A DNA stretch of 64,000 nucleotides from an uncultured Ruminococcus sp. (GTDB lineage: Bacteria; Bacillota_A; Clostridia; Oscillospirales; Ruminococcaceae). The notes beneath the pieces are model-generated. The model was not told the origin of the DNA, did not search any database, and worked only from the letters and a program-made list of their open reading frames with translations. The stretch covers positions 1 to 64,000 of the forward strand of contig ONBA01000011.1 of NCBI GenBank assembly GCA_900315975.1, written 5' to 3'. This document shows positions 24,666 to 33,131 of this stretch, one piece after another; within the stretch, counting starts at the first letter, position 1; each line of letters opens with the position of its first letter. The position numbers and the translations under genes were made by a program.

Positions 24666-24854
24666 TTAGTTAGCTCTCTCGACCTTACCTGAACGCAGGC
24701 ATCTTGAGCAAGCGTAGATATGACAAGGAGTACCCTTGACGATAGCCTTAACACGCTTTACATTAGGCTTCCATGTTCTGTTTGTACGTCTGTGTGAGTG
24801 GGAAACCTTGATACCGAAAGTAACTCCCTTTCCGCAGATATCACATTTTGCCAT
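24666..24854 (-). CDS. rpmB: Ribosomal protein bL28 (zinc-binding form)
   Basis: This is a 62-residue protein matching bL28. It begins 'MAKCDICGKGVTFGIKVSHS' and has a second Cys pair in 'YACSRCLRSGK', giving the four-Cys zinc form. It is a component of the large ribosomal subunit. The ribosome site is a strong AAGGAGG. The gene has its own promoter (24925-24953) and terminator. Confidence 0.97.
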   Translation of the reverse strand: MAKCDICGKGVTFGIKVSHSHRRTNRTWKPNVKRVKAIVKGTPCHIYACSRCLRSGKVERAN

Positions 24855-24924
24855 CAGGCTGCACCTCCTTAATTATTCATCATATCCTCCGGCGGAAATC
24901 ATCGCCGAATTAGACAACATGAAT

Positions 24925-24953
24925 ATTGTATCACATATTGAAGAAAAAAGCAA
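24925..24953 (-). promoter_or_regulatory. Promoter of rpmB
   Basis: On the minus strand TTGCTT (24953-24948), 17 nt, TACAAT (24930-24925). Confidence 0.6.
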
Positions 24954-25011
24954 GTCTTTTTTTAAAAAAAACCTAATTTTTTTTATTCGACCGTAAAATT
25001 CTATTTTAGAC

Positions 25012-25040
25012 TTGAAAAATTTGTGCATTTGTTGTATAAT
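25012..25040 (+). promoter_or_regulatory. Promoter of the M50-like/scpAB gene block
   Basis: TTGAAA (25012-25017), 17 nt, TATAAT (25035-25040). Confidence 0.75.
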
Positions 25041-25108
25041 AAATAATGTGTAACTTTGTAAGGACAGTTATGCGCTTATATTAGATTAAAACAATTACAG
25101 AGGTGCTT

Positions 25109-25882
25109 ATGAACAATACCGAACTTTTAGAAAAGTTTTTTAAATATTTCTCGCGTGTACTTATGCTCCTGCTCGTCATGCCTATGACGAACTCCGCACG
25201 CGGTCTTGTTGCCAAATGGAACGGCGACGATACCTCCGAGCGTGAGGGACGCATAACCCTTTCACCGATGTCGCACCTTGACCCTATCGGTGCACTCATG
25301 ATATTCCTCATCGGTTTCGGCTGGTCAAAGCCTATGCCTATAAACTATAACCGGATGACTAACATCAGAAGAGGTATCGTGACCGTGGCTCTTGCCGGTC
25401 CCGTTTCACACTTCCTCACGGCTATAGTATGCAAGCTTATTCCGTGCCTGCTTCTGATGATACCGTCCGTATATCACAGCTACAGCAATATTGTTACTTT
25501 ATCAAAAAGCCCTTATAATGTGCTTCTGACTGCGCTTAGAGGCACTGTTTCCGTGACAGAATTCACTCCGCTTCATGCGTTTTTTCTTGTACTCGCTATC
25601 ATATCGAATATCAACGTTTGTCTCGGAGTTATCAATATACTCCCGCTTCCTCCTCTTGATGGATTTCAGGTGCTCAACCAGTTCGCAGGAGCAAAGTTCC
25701 ACAACTGGTACTACGCAAACTATATGCAGATAAACAGAATATCTACCATCATAATCTTTGCACTTTTCTTCATCGGCGACCTCACAAGAGGTCTTATCGA
25801 CCCGCTCGGCTGGCTTATAGGTTTGATCGATGGCTTGTTAAGTCTCCCGTTCGTTCTGATATTCCCCCACCTGATCGGCTGA
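25109..25882 (+). CDS. Site-2-protease (M50) family membrane protein lacking HExxH
   Basis: This is a 257-residue polytopic membrane protein aligned by eye with the compact M50 proteins that precede scpA in many Firmicutes. The region after the motif is conserved: 'GRITLSPMSHLDPIGALM', 'FGWSKPMPIN' and the third-ligand motif 'NILPLPPLDGFQVL'. The zinc motif, normally HEFxHA, reads 'TNSARGLVAKWNGD': both His and the Glu are replaced. It should therefore be a non-catalytic homologue, possibly binding membrane proteins. The start ATG at 25109 has AGAGG 5 nt upstream. It overlaps no gene but ends one base before scpA, so the two are co-translated. Confidence 0.85.
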   Translation: MNNTELLEKFFKYFSRVLMLLLVMPMTNSARGLVAKWNGDDTSEREGRITLSPMSHLDPIGALMIFLIGFGWSKPMPINYNRMTNIRRGIVTVALAGPVSHFLTAIVCKLIPCLLLMIPSVYHSYSNIVTLSKSPYNVLLTALRGTVSVTEFTPLHAFFLVLAIISNINVCLGVINILPLPPLDGFQVLNQFAGAKFHNWYYANYMQINRISTIIIFALFFIGDLTRGLIDPLGWLIGLIDGLLSLPFVLIFPHLIG

Positions 25883-25883
25883 T

Positions 25884-26642
25884 ATGGAGACTATCAATTA
25901 CAAGCTCGACGTGTACGAGGGTCCTCTTGATGTACTGCTTGCGCTGATAACCAAGCACAAGCTCAATATCTGCGATATCGAGATATCAAAGCTGCTCGAA
26001 CAGTATCTCCTGTTCATAGAAGAAGCACATAAGCAGGACCTCGAACTTGCAGGCGAATTCCTCGAAATGGCGGCAAGACTTATCTATATCAAGACCGCCG
26101 CGCTCCTTCCGCGACCGGAAGAAGCTGAACAAATGAAAAAAGAACTTGAGGGTGCACTCATTGAGCTTTCCCTCTGCAAAGCTGCTGCAAAAACGCTTGC
26201 TGAGCGCAATATCGGCAGCGATATATTCGTCCGTCAGCCTATGAAGATAAAGGCGGATATGACCTATACGCTCGTGCATGAGCCGGAAAGGCTCGTTCTC
26301 GCGTACAGCGTCGTTTCCAATAAAAAGCTCCGCCCTGATACTCAGAAGCTGCACATCGAAAACAAGATAAACTCAGTCGTAAAGCGCAAGATAGTGCCTG
26401 TTCTCACTAAGGTAGTGCATATCCTGCGTGAACTCTATACCACCGGCGAAGTCTATATGGACAAGCTCTATGAAGGTGTTACAGACCGCTCGGCAAGAGT
26501 TGCGACTTTCCTCGCTGTCCTTGAACTTACACGATTCGGACGTATCACTATCAGTGAGGACAATACTATCATCTTCTTCAAGGGAGAAATGGAAAGAGAG
26601 GGCCGCAAAAAGTGGAAATCAAAGAGAAACTCGGAGCAATAG
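25884..26642 (+). CDS. scpA: Segregation and condensation protein A
   Basis: This is a 252-residue kleisin. The N-terminal 'YKLDVYEGPLDVLLALITKH' and the helical 'LEMAARLIYIKTAALLPRPE' are diagnostic. It bridges the SMC heads with ScpB in chromosome condensation and segregation. It begins in the TGATATG junction with the previous gene and overlaps scpB by 31 bases. Confidence 0.95.
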   Translation: METINYKLDVYEGPLDVLLALITKHKLNICDIEISKLLEQYLLFIEEAHKQDLELAGEFLEMAARLIYIKTAALLPRPEEAEQMKKELEGALIELSLCKAAAKTLAERNIGSDIFVRQPMKIKADMTYTLVHEPERLVLAYSVVSNKKLRPDTQKLHIENKINSVVKRKIVPVLTKVVHILRELYTTGEVYMDKLYEGVTDRSARVATFLAVLELTRFGRITISEDNTIIFFKGEMEREGRKKWKSKRNSEQ

Positions 26643-27202
26643 AGGCTATACTCTTTGCAAGCGGCGAGCCGGTCGAGATGTACCGTCTCTCTCAGGCAAG
26701 CGGCATCGACGTCGGCACTATCCCGTCAATGATAAAGCTGCTGAATGAACGCTACGACGGCTGCGGCAGCGGTATCTGCATAAAAAAGCTCGACAGCAGC
26801 TATCAGATGTGCACCCGTGAGGAGTTTGCTCCGCACATTCGCATGGCTCTCGAAACTAAAAAGAATACTCCGCTCTCTAATGCCGGTATGGAGGCGCTCA
26901 CTATTATCGCCTATAATCAGCCTGTATCAAAGAGCTTCGTCGAAAACGTCAGAGGTGTCGACAGCTCGTCAGTAGTCAACAACCTCGTCGAAAAGGGACT
27001 CGTCGAAGAAGCCGGACGTCTCGACGTCCCCGGCAAGCCTATAGTATACAGGACTACTCCGGTTTTTCTGCGTACATTCGGTCTCAGCTCTATCGCTGAC
27101 CTTCCGCCTCTCGCCGGACATGAAAACGTAGTTGTCGATGAGGAACAGCTTCCGCTTGATATTGCTGATGAGGATACGGAGTCAGTCGGACTTACAGAAT
27201 AA
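26612..27202 (+). CDS. scpB: Segregation and condensation protein B
   Basis: This 196-residue protein has two winged-helix domains. 'KLGAIEAILFASGEPVE', 'GMEALTIIAYNQPVSK' and 'VVNNLVEKGLVEEAGR' are family hallmarks. It binds the ScpA kleisin in the SMC complex. The start is a GTG at 26612 inside scpA, with GAGAGGG upstream. Confidence 0.95.
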   Translation: MEIKEKLGAIEAILFASGEPVEMYRLSQASGIDVGTIPSMIKLLNERYDGCGSGICIKKLDSSYQMCTREEFAPHIRMALETKKNTPLSNAGMEALTIIAYNQPVSKSFVENVRGVDSSSVVNNLVEKGLVEEAGRLDVPGKPIVYRTTPVFLRTFGLSSIADLPPLAGHENVVVDEEQLPLDIADEDTESVGLTE

Positions 27203-27221
27203 TACGAAAGGAGCGGCATGA

Positions 27222-28118
27222 ATGATAGTTCTGAAAATTCTGCTGTGGATAATTCTTGCCGTTCTTGGCATCATATTGCTGATACTGTTCCTGCCGGTAA
27301 GGGCAGAAGCCGCATTTATCGGCAACAAGCTGACATATAAGCTGAAATATTCGTTTCTGCTTCTCTACGACTCCGATAAACGCGGACTTATCGCGTGGTA
27401 TCTCAGGCGCAAAAAGCAAAAAGACGACGAAGTCGATAAGGACGACGATTCGTTCGATGACGACACATCGGTAAGTGATGATACTTCCGATAGCGCCGAC
27501 CTCAGTGCAGATGATGTTCCCGATATGACAGCGGAGGAGGAAAATGCTCCTGAAACTGACATTGATTCTGCTGCTGAAACTGATGCCCCCACACCTTCCG
27601 AGGACAATGTCGCCGAAACTCTCGCTGACGATATCCCCGAAGAAAAACCTGAAAAAGACAAAAAGAAGAAGAAAAAGAAAAAAGAAAAGGAAGAAATCGT
27701 CTTCCCCGATACACTTATTGACAAAGCAGACTTCATACTCGATATATGGCGTGCCGCTGACCGCCCGATACTCCGGATTTTCAAAGGCATAAAACTGCAT
27801 GAACTCTATATCGACTTCATCATCGCAAACGAAGACGCTTACAAATGTGCACTCAACTACGGCAGAATAAGCGGTGCTGTTTATAATTTGCTCGGCTGGA
27901 TGGGAGTCCTTTTCAATGTAAAACTCAAAACCGTCGATATCAACGCTGGTTTTGGACTTGAAAATTCCCGATGGGACGCTGCCGGTAAACTGTGTGTACG
28001 TCCGATAACCGCGGTTATTGCAGGACTTTCGCTCCTGATAACATATTTGTTCAGATATTTCATTCCTTATAAATTACAGGAAAGAAAACTAAAAAAACAA
28101 GCCATTAGGCAAAAGTGA
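27222..28118 (+). CDS. DUF2953 membrane protein (YtfI-like)
   Basis: This is a 298-residue protein with one N-terminal transmembrane helix (about 4-26). An acidic Asp/Glu/Ser/Thr region (about 65-145) follows, then a lysine run, then the DUF2953 core ('RISGAVYNLLGWMGVLF') and a C-terminal helix. DUF2953 proteins (B. subtilis YtfI) are often next to ytfJ, as here. Function is unknown, with a suspected sporulation link from context. The acidic-then-basic low-complexity insert is longer than usual to my knowledge. Confidence 0.8.
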   Translation: MIVLKILLWIILAVLGIILLILFLPVRAEAAFIGNKLTYKLKYSFLLLYDSDKRGLIAWYLRRKKQKDDEVDKDDDSFDDDTSVSDDTSDSADLSADDVPDMTAEEENAPETDIDSAAETDAPTPSEDNVAETLADDIPEEKPEKDKKKKKKKKEKEEIVFPDTLIDKADFILDIWRAADRPILRIFKGIKLHELYIDFIIANEDAYKCALNYGRISGAVYNLLGWMGVLFNVKLKTVDINAGFGLENSRWDAAGKLCVRPITAVIAGLSLLITYLFRYFIPYKLQERKLKKQAIRQK

Positions 28119-28128
28119 GGTTTTAAAC

Positions 28129-28545
28129 ATGGATTCAAGAAAAACACCCGTAAATGAAATACTCGGCATCTCTATCGACAAGATAAGAGAAATGGCTGAC
28201 GTTAACTCAATTATTGGCGAGCCTATCACCCTTGCCGACGGTACTACGATTATCCCGATATCTAAGGTTTCATACGGTTTCGCTTCAGGCGGCTCTGACC
28301 TTCCGTCCAAATACGATAAGGACCTCTTCGGCGGCGGTGCAGGTGCAGGAGTAAGCATCAAACCCGAGGGTTTCCTCGTTATCAACCCTGCCGGCGAGGC
28401 TAAGATGATAACTATGGAATCAGCTAACGACCCCATCAGCAGCGCTGTAAGCGCTGTCCCTGCTATCGTTGAGAAGGTGCAGGACTTCATCGCTAAGAAA
28501 AAAGGCGGCAGCTCTGAAGAGGGCGACGTTACTTTCAACGACTGA
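28129..28545 (+). CDS. gerW: Sporulation protein YtfJ / GerW family
   Basis: This 138-residue protein contains the family core 'ANSIIG'-like region ('ADVNSIIGEPITLADGTTII') and 'PISKVSYGFASGGSD', then 'GGGAGAGVSIKPEGFLVI'. B. subtilis GerW is made in the forespore and is needed for normal germination. It lies just after its common neighbour DUF2953. It belongs to the scpAB-carboxypeptidase-rluB block. Confidence 0.92.
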   Translation: MDSRKTPVNEILGISIDKIREMADVNSIIGEPITLADGTTIIPISKVSYGFASGGSDLPSKYDKDLFGGGAGAGVSIKPEGFLVINPAGEAKMITMESANDPISSAVSAVPAIVEKVQDFIAKKKGGSSEEGDVTFND

Positions 28546-28609
28546 AAACCAGTATAATCCTTTTTTTCAGTGCATAACCTATACTGAATAACGATTCGGA
28601 GGTATGTAC

Positions 28610-29725
28610 ATGAAAAAGACTGTTCCAGTAATTGCCGCGGTCCTGCTTATGGCAGGACTGCGTTTTCCTGCCGCTCATGCGGCTGATGAGCCGGAGGTTT
28701 CCGCTAAGGCGGCGGTAGTAGTCTCTGCCGATACAGGCGAGGTAGTCTATTCCCGTAACAGCGGTGAAAAGCTCCCTATGGCAAGCACTACCAAGATAAT
28801 GACTACTCTGCTATGCCTCGAAAGCGGCGGACTCGATGTACCGTTTGTCGTCGACAGCGACGCTATTCACGTTGAAGGTTCGTCAATGGGTTTGCAGGAG
28901 GGCGATATCGTCACAAAACGTGCACTCTGCTGCGGTATGCTGCTGCCGTCCGGCAACGACGCCGCTAATGCGGCGGCTGTACGTATTTCCGGCAGTATCA
29001 GCAAGTTTGCAGACCTTATGAATGACCGCGCTCAGCAAATAGGACTGTCAAAAACATATTTCGTGACCCCTTCCGGTCTTGAAGGAGAAGGGCACGGCTC
29101 ATCTGCATATGATATGGCTGTCCTCGCCTCGGAAGCTCTGCGGAATGAGACATTCCGCGACATCTGCTCATGTGAGACAATGAAGGTCGAATTCGGTAAT
29201 CCGCCCTATCCGCGGTGGCTGAAGAATACCAACAAGCTCCTGTCCATGTACGGCGGCACATACGGTGTCAAGACCGGTTTCACTGATGAAGCAGGCAGAT
29301 GCCTTGTGTCAGCGTGTGAGCGCGATGACAAAAATCTCGTCTGCGTAACACTCAATGACCGCAATGACTGGAACGACCACATGGCTATGTATGACTACGC
29401 TTTCGGTAAGGTCAATACATTTCAGCCTGATATTCCGCCTGATATCGAGCTTCCGCTCGCCGGCGGACTAAATGATACCATAAAAGCAACGGCGCAGGAG
29501 CTTCCGGCTCCGGTAACGGCAGTCAGCGAAAACGAACTCAGCTACACCGTCATCTCGCCGCCTTTCATATATGCCCCTGTTAAAAAGGGCGACAAACTCG
29601 CGGAGCTAAGCATAGTCTGCCGCGGTCGGGAGATAAGACGTGTTCCGCTGTATTCAGCGGAGGACGCCGCACATAAGGAGGCTCCCGCAAAAAAGAAGAA
29701 GAAATCGCTATTTTCCGGAAAGTGA
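28610..29725 (+). CDS. D-alanyl-D-alanine carboxypeptidase (S11)
   Basis: This is a 371-residue DacB/DacF-type penicillin-binding protein with a signal peptide ending near 'AHAAD' (about residue 24). The motifs are SxxK as 'ASTTK' (about 60), SGN as 'PSGNDAA' (about 117), and KTG as 'GVKTGFTDEAG' (about 222). A C-terminal PBP5-type beta domain follows, then a Lys-rich tail. It trims the terminal D-Ala from peptidoglycan stem peptides outside the membrane. GGAGG lies 7 nt before ATG 28610. In B. subtilis dacB sits with spmA-spmB and rluB; spmAB are absent here. Confidence 0.93.
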   Translation: MKKTVPVIAAVLLMAGLRFPAAHAADEPEVSAKAAVVVSADTGEVVYSRNSGEKLPMASTTKIMTTLLCLESGGLDVPFVVDSDAIHVEGSSMGLQEGDIVTKRALCCGMLLPSGNDAANAAAVRISGSISKFADLMNDRAQQIGLSKTYFVTPSGLEGEGHGSSAYDMAVLASEALRNETFRDICSCETMKVEFGNPPYPRWLKNTNKLLSMYGGTYGVKTGFTDEAGRCLVSACERDDKNLVCVTLNDRNDWNDHMAMYDYAFGKVNTFQPDIPPDIELPLAGGLNDTIKATAQELPAPVTAVSENELSYTVISPPFIYAPVKKGDKLAELSIVCRGREIRRVPLYSAEDAAHKEAPAKKKKKSLFSGK

Positions 29726-29735
29726 AGGAGATAAA

Positions 29736-30467
29736 GTGGAAAAAATAAGAATTCAGAAAATGATTGCCGACAGCGGCTACTGCTCTCGCCGTAAGGCTGA
29801 GGAGCTTATATCAAGAGGAAAAGTTAAACTCAACGGTCACCCTGTTAAGCTCGGCGACAAGTGCGGATTCAAAGACCTTATCACCGTCGATGGTGAACGA
29901 ATCTATATGCCGCGCAAAAAGAACTTCATTTACATAATGATGAACAAGCCGCGCGGCTATGTTACCACCGTTTCCGACGAACTCGACCGCCGCTGTGTTA
30001 TGGACCTCCTTGAAGACGTCGAGGAGCGCGTTTACCCTGTAGGCAGACTCGACCGCAATTCCGAGGGTCTGCTTCTGTTCACGAACGACGGCGAATTCGC
30101 AAACAGTATAATGCACCCCAGCAGACATATCTCAAAGACTTACAGAGTTACCGTCCGCCCCGATATCAACGATGACCAGCTCGTTCAGCTCTCGGAGGGT
30201 ATCGAGATAGACGGCAGAAAAACTATGCCGGCAACTGTCGTAGTTAAGGACAAAACTCCCGGCAGAGTTGTCATGCTCATTACCATAAAAGAAGGCAGAA
30301 ACCGTCAGATTCGTAAGATGTGCGAGGCTGTGGGTCTTGAAGTTGCAAGACTCCGCCGCGTAAGCATCGGTCCGCTCAGACTTGGTATGCTCAAACCCGG
30401 CACCTGGCGTGAGCTGACTGCTGAGGAGCTTCGCGCTCTCAGGACCGCTATCGGAAAGGTCGGCTGA
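29736..30467 (+). CDS. rluB: 23S rRNA pseudouridine synthase RluB family
   Basis: This 243-residue protein has an S4 RNA-binding domain (about 1-60, 'RIQKMIADSGYCSRRKAEEL') and an RsuA/RluB catalytic domain. The active Asp is in 'VGRLDRNSEGLLLFTNDG', with 'KEGRNRQIRKMCEAVG' downstream. It converts uridine to pseudouridine in helix 89 of 23S rRNA in relatives. The start is GTG 29736 with AAGGAG 5 nt upstream; a longer frame runs back into the carboxypeptidase gene. Its stop overlaps the next gene closely (TGATATG). Confidence 0.93.
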   Translation: MEKIRIQKMIADSGYCSRRKAEELISRGKVKLNGHPVKLGDKCGFKDLITVDGERIYMPRKKNFIYIMMNKPRGYVTTVSDELDRRCVMDLLEDVEERVYPVGRLDRNSEGLLLFTNDGEFANSIMHPSRHISKTYRVTVRPDINDDQLVQLSEGIEIDGRKTMPATVVVKDKTPGRVVMLITIKEGRNRQIRKMCEAVGLEVARLRRVSIGPLRLGMLKPGTWRELTAEELRALRTAIGKVG

Positions 30468-30468
30468 T

Positions 30469-30843
30469 ATGCTCGAAATACAGGAAAAATTCGATTCCGC
30501 CGGCTATGAATCAGTCGTAGCCGCCGCAGGAGTCAATAACGTTCATATAACAGAAGCTCTCGACGCAGACTCCCCTATCGGCTTTATTGCCTATGCTTAC
30601 GAGGCTGAACGCACCATCGTCTACGATTACGACGACGGCGGCGACCTCCTTCTCTGCGACGGTCTCGTCCGCTCTGTCATGTTCAAAAGCGTACTCAAAG
30701 GCATCGAGACTATGGTATTTCAGCTTCCCGACAAGACCAGATACGAAAGTCTCGTCAAGCTCCGCTTCCTCGAAAGCGGCTCAGACACCTGTAAAAACCT
30801 CGACGGCTTCATGAATGCCTGCGAACACTGTAATAATAAGTAA
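30469..30843 (+). CDS. Small conserved-looking cytoplasmic protein, unknown
   Basis: This is a 124-residue protein of no family I recognise. It is mixed alpha/beta, has no membrane segment, and ends with a Cys-rich tail ('[14 protein letters not shown]'). Its start lies one base after the rluB stop (TGATATG), so it is translated with rluB. GC-biased codon use matches the neighbours. It is a real gene by reading-frame length and context; function is unassigned. Confidence 0.7.
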   Translation: MLEIQEKFDSAGYESVVAAAGVNNVHITEALDADSPIGFIAYAYEAERTIVYDYDDGGDLLLCDGLVRSVMFKSVLKGIETMVFQLPDKTRYESLVKLRFLESGSDTCKNLDGFMNACEHCNNK

Positions 30844-30872
30844 ATACACTTGTAAGAAAGGAGCGATTTGAA

Positions 30873-31820
30873 ATGCCGATTCGCATATCATCGGAACTTC
30901 CGGCGTTCAAAACGCTTGGAGAAGAAAACATCTTCGTAATGTCAAAGGAAAGAGCTGAACATCAGGACATACGTCCGCTGAAAGTGCTCATTCTCAACAT
31001 TATGCCCAAGAAAATCGAAACAGAGTGTCAGCTTCTGCGACTGCTCAGTAATACCCCTATTCAAGTTGATATCGAGCTTTTGCAGATGGCTTCACACGTT
31101 TCAAGAAATACATCACGTCACCACCTCGAAGCCTTCTACAAAACATTCGACGAGATAAAAGACCGCAGATACGACGGTATGATAGTTACCGGTGCACCTG
31201 TTGAACTCCTCGAATATGAACAGGTGGACTACTGGAATGAGATAACCGAGATTTTTGAGTGGTCAAAGACTCACGTTTTCTCCACTATCTACATCTGCTG
31301 GGCGGCTCAGGCTGGTCTGTACTACCACTTCGGTGTACCGAAATATCCTCTTGAAAAGAAAATGTTCGGCATTTTCCCACACAAGGTCGAAATCGAAAAC
31401 CGCCAGCTTCTCAGGGGATTTGACGACGTATTCTACGTTCCTCACAGCAGAAACACCGAGGTGCGCCGCGAAGATATCGAAAAAGTTGAACAGCTTGAGA
31501 TACTCACCTCGTCTGATATTTCAGGTGTACACATCGTCGCTAACAAGAACGGCAGACAGTACTTCATAACCGGTCACTCCGAATACGACCGCGATACTAT
31601 CGCCGCTGAGTTCTTCCGCGACAAAGAAAAGGGTATCGACATTCAGGTGCCATACAACTATTTCCCGAATGACGACCCTGAACAAACTCCTGTTTTCTCT
31701 TGGCGCTGTACCGCTAACCTCATGTTCTCAAACTGGCTGAATTACTGCGTTTATCAGAAAACGCCCTATAATCTCGACGAACTTGAGATAAGAAGCTGGA
31801 CCTGGGAAACGAATTTCTGA
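30873..31820 (+). CDS. metAA: Homoserine O-acetyltransferase (MetA family)
   Basis: This is a 315-residue cytoplasmic methionine-biosynthesis enzyme. The catalytic Cys is in '[16 protein letters not shown]' and the catalytic His in '[11 protein letters not shown]'. The acyl-donor determinant after 'VTGAP' reads 'VE'. A Glu at this place is known to favour acetyl-CoA over succinyl-CoA, so I call it an acetyltransferase despite the metA family. The ribosome site AAGGAG lies 8-10 nt before the ATG. Only 29 bases separate it from the previous gene, and there is no room for an S-box riboswitch. Confidence 0.9.
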   Translation: MPIRISSELPAFKTLGEENIFVMSKERAEHQDIRPLKVLILNIMPKKIETECQLLRLLSNTPIQVDIELLQMASHVSRNTSRHHLEAFYKTFDEIKDRRYDGMIVTGAPVELLEYEQVDYWNEITEIFEWSKTHVFSTIYICWAAQAGLYYHFGVPKYPLEKKMFGIFPHKVEIENRQLLRGFDDVFYVPHSRNTEVRREDIEKVEQLEILTSSDISGVHIVANKNGRQYFITGHSEYDRDTIAAEFFRDKEKGIDIQVPYNYFPNDDPEQTPVFSWRCTANLMFSNWLNYCVYQKTPYNLDELEIRSWTWETNF

Positions 31821-31845
31821 CATACAGAAAAGGATGTGAATCTAT

Positions 31846-32472
31846 ATGTTCGGCAACAGAGAAACTATTGACGAATCATCATGCAGTATGATAGACGAAT
31901 CGCATTATGAGGTAATCGACGATATCAAAGAAGAAAAGCGTAAGGGCACTCATGCCGGTCATCTGTGCGATGAGGGAACTTTTCATGAACGCTATGATAA
32001 ATGGACAGGCAGTACATATAACCGTACTCCGCGCAGTACCGCCTATCCGAGTCCGGATAGCAAGCAAACTATGGAGTACCCTCAGCCAACTCAGCAGATG
32101 TCCGCTCCCGCACAACAACAGCCACGTATGCAGACTACTGTCATGAACGGCAGAACATATGAAAGACCTGCCGGACCTGATACTAAGAATCCGGTTTCAG
32201 GCAAAGCTTTAGCAATATTCCTGGTACTCTTTTTATTTGGTATTATGCTGCTTTGCAGCGGCTCTCCGATAACCCTGATAATTGCTATATTCATGGGTGT
32301 AATGATAATGAAAGCGTCAGCGAAGGGTCCGGATACGGAAACTGACAAAAAGGTCAATGCACTGACTGCACTTGCTGTAGTACTGATAATCTTTTCAGCC
32401 ATATTCTCATGTACAGGATTAGCACTGTTAAAGAATTTCGGTGAGCTTTTCAATGAAATAAAGGAGACTTAA
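31846..32472 (+). CDS. Membrane protein with disordered N-terminus, unknown
   Basis: This 208-residue protein has a charged, Pro/Gln-rich cytoplasmic region (1-118) and two or three transmembrane helices (about 122-140, 143-156 and 170-192). I recognise no family. It ends directly at the start of the next gene (32473), so the two are translated together. The ribosome site is AAGGATGTG. Confidence 0.7.
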   Translation: MFGNRETIDESSCSMIDESHYEVIDDIKEEKRKGTHAGHLCDEGTFHERYDKWTGSTYNRTPRSTAYPSPDSKQTMEYPQPTQQMSAPAQQQPRMQTTVMNGRTYERPAGPDTKNPVSGKALAIFLVLFLFGIMLLCSGSPITLIIAIFMGVMIMKASAKGPDTETDKKVNALTALAVVLIIFSAIFSCTGLALLKNFGELFNEIKET

Positions 32473-33075
32473 ATGGACTACCAGTATAATAACAATTTTC
32501 AACAATACAATATGATGCAGAAGCCGCCTAAAAAGTCTATTGCTCTTGCACTCACCGGTTTTATCATCAGTCTTACAACTATGCTGATGTGCTGTTGTAC
32601 ACTTTTTCCGGCAGTGTCGGTATTTCTTTTCATAGTTTCACTTTTTGCTATGATAATGTGTATAGTGTCGCTGTGCACTAAAAAAGGCGGAAAGGGATTC
32701 GCTATCGCGGGTATACTGATATCAGCGATGATGTGTGTGGTATACCTCCTGTCATTCACGGTATTCAAGGGGGTTAACGATGATATGGTCGCTTTTTCGC
32801 GCAATCCGCAGAAGTACATTGACGATTATCACGAAACCGGTGAAATTCCTGAAGAATTCTCTGAGTATACCGACCCTAAGTACGATGCATTCTGGAAAGC
32901 CTCCGGTTATGACGGATTTGAGGAATTCTACAAGCAATTCATTGAACAGTACGACACACAGGGTTTCTCCTCTTACTCATATGGCAACAACAATGATGAT
33001 GACGAAAGCAGTGAATCTTCAACCGAATCAACCACCCTTCCTGATAATTACGGCGAAGACCCCATCACTATCTGA
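32473..33075 (+). CDS. DUF4190-like membrane protein with acidic tail
   Basis: This 200-residue protein has an N-terminal Asn/Gln-rich stretch and three hydrophobic segments (about 23-45, 47-65 and 75-95) in the style of DUF4190 proteins ('KKGGKGFAIAGILIS'). An extracytoplasmic region rich in Tyr, Asp, Ser and Thr follows. Function is unknown. It is last in its transcript, before the terminator at 33093. Confidence 0.7.
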   Translation: MDYQYNNNFQQYNMMQKPPKKSIALALTGFIISLTTMLMCCCTLFPAVSVFLFIVSLFAMIMCIVSLCTKKGGKGFAIAGILISAMMCVVYLLSFTVFKGVNDDMVAFSRNPQKYIDDYHETGEIPEEFSEYTDPKYDAFWKASGYDGFEEFYKQFIEQYDTQGFSSYSYGNNNDDDESSESSTESTTLPDNYGEDPITI

Positions 33076-33092
33076 CATATGAACATATAACA

Positions 33093-33126
33093 AAAACCGT
33101 TACCGGAATTATCCGGTAACGGTTTT
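33093..33126. terminator. Bidirectional terminator
   Basis: AAAACCGTTACCGGA (33093-33107), loop ATTA, TCCGGTAACGGTTTT (33112-33126). It serves the plus-strand gene ending at 33075 and the minus-strand gene ending at 33132. Confidence 0.9.
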
Positions 33127-33131
33127 AATTT

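Noticed and set aside
27365..27790. Ser/Phe-rich minus-strand frame
   Set aside because: Shadow of the acidic and lysine-rich region of the DUF2953 gene.
30844..30872. Possible SAM riboswitch before metA
   Set aside because: The gap is only 29 bases, far too short for an S-box aptamer; the only one in the window is at metK.
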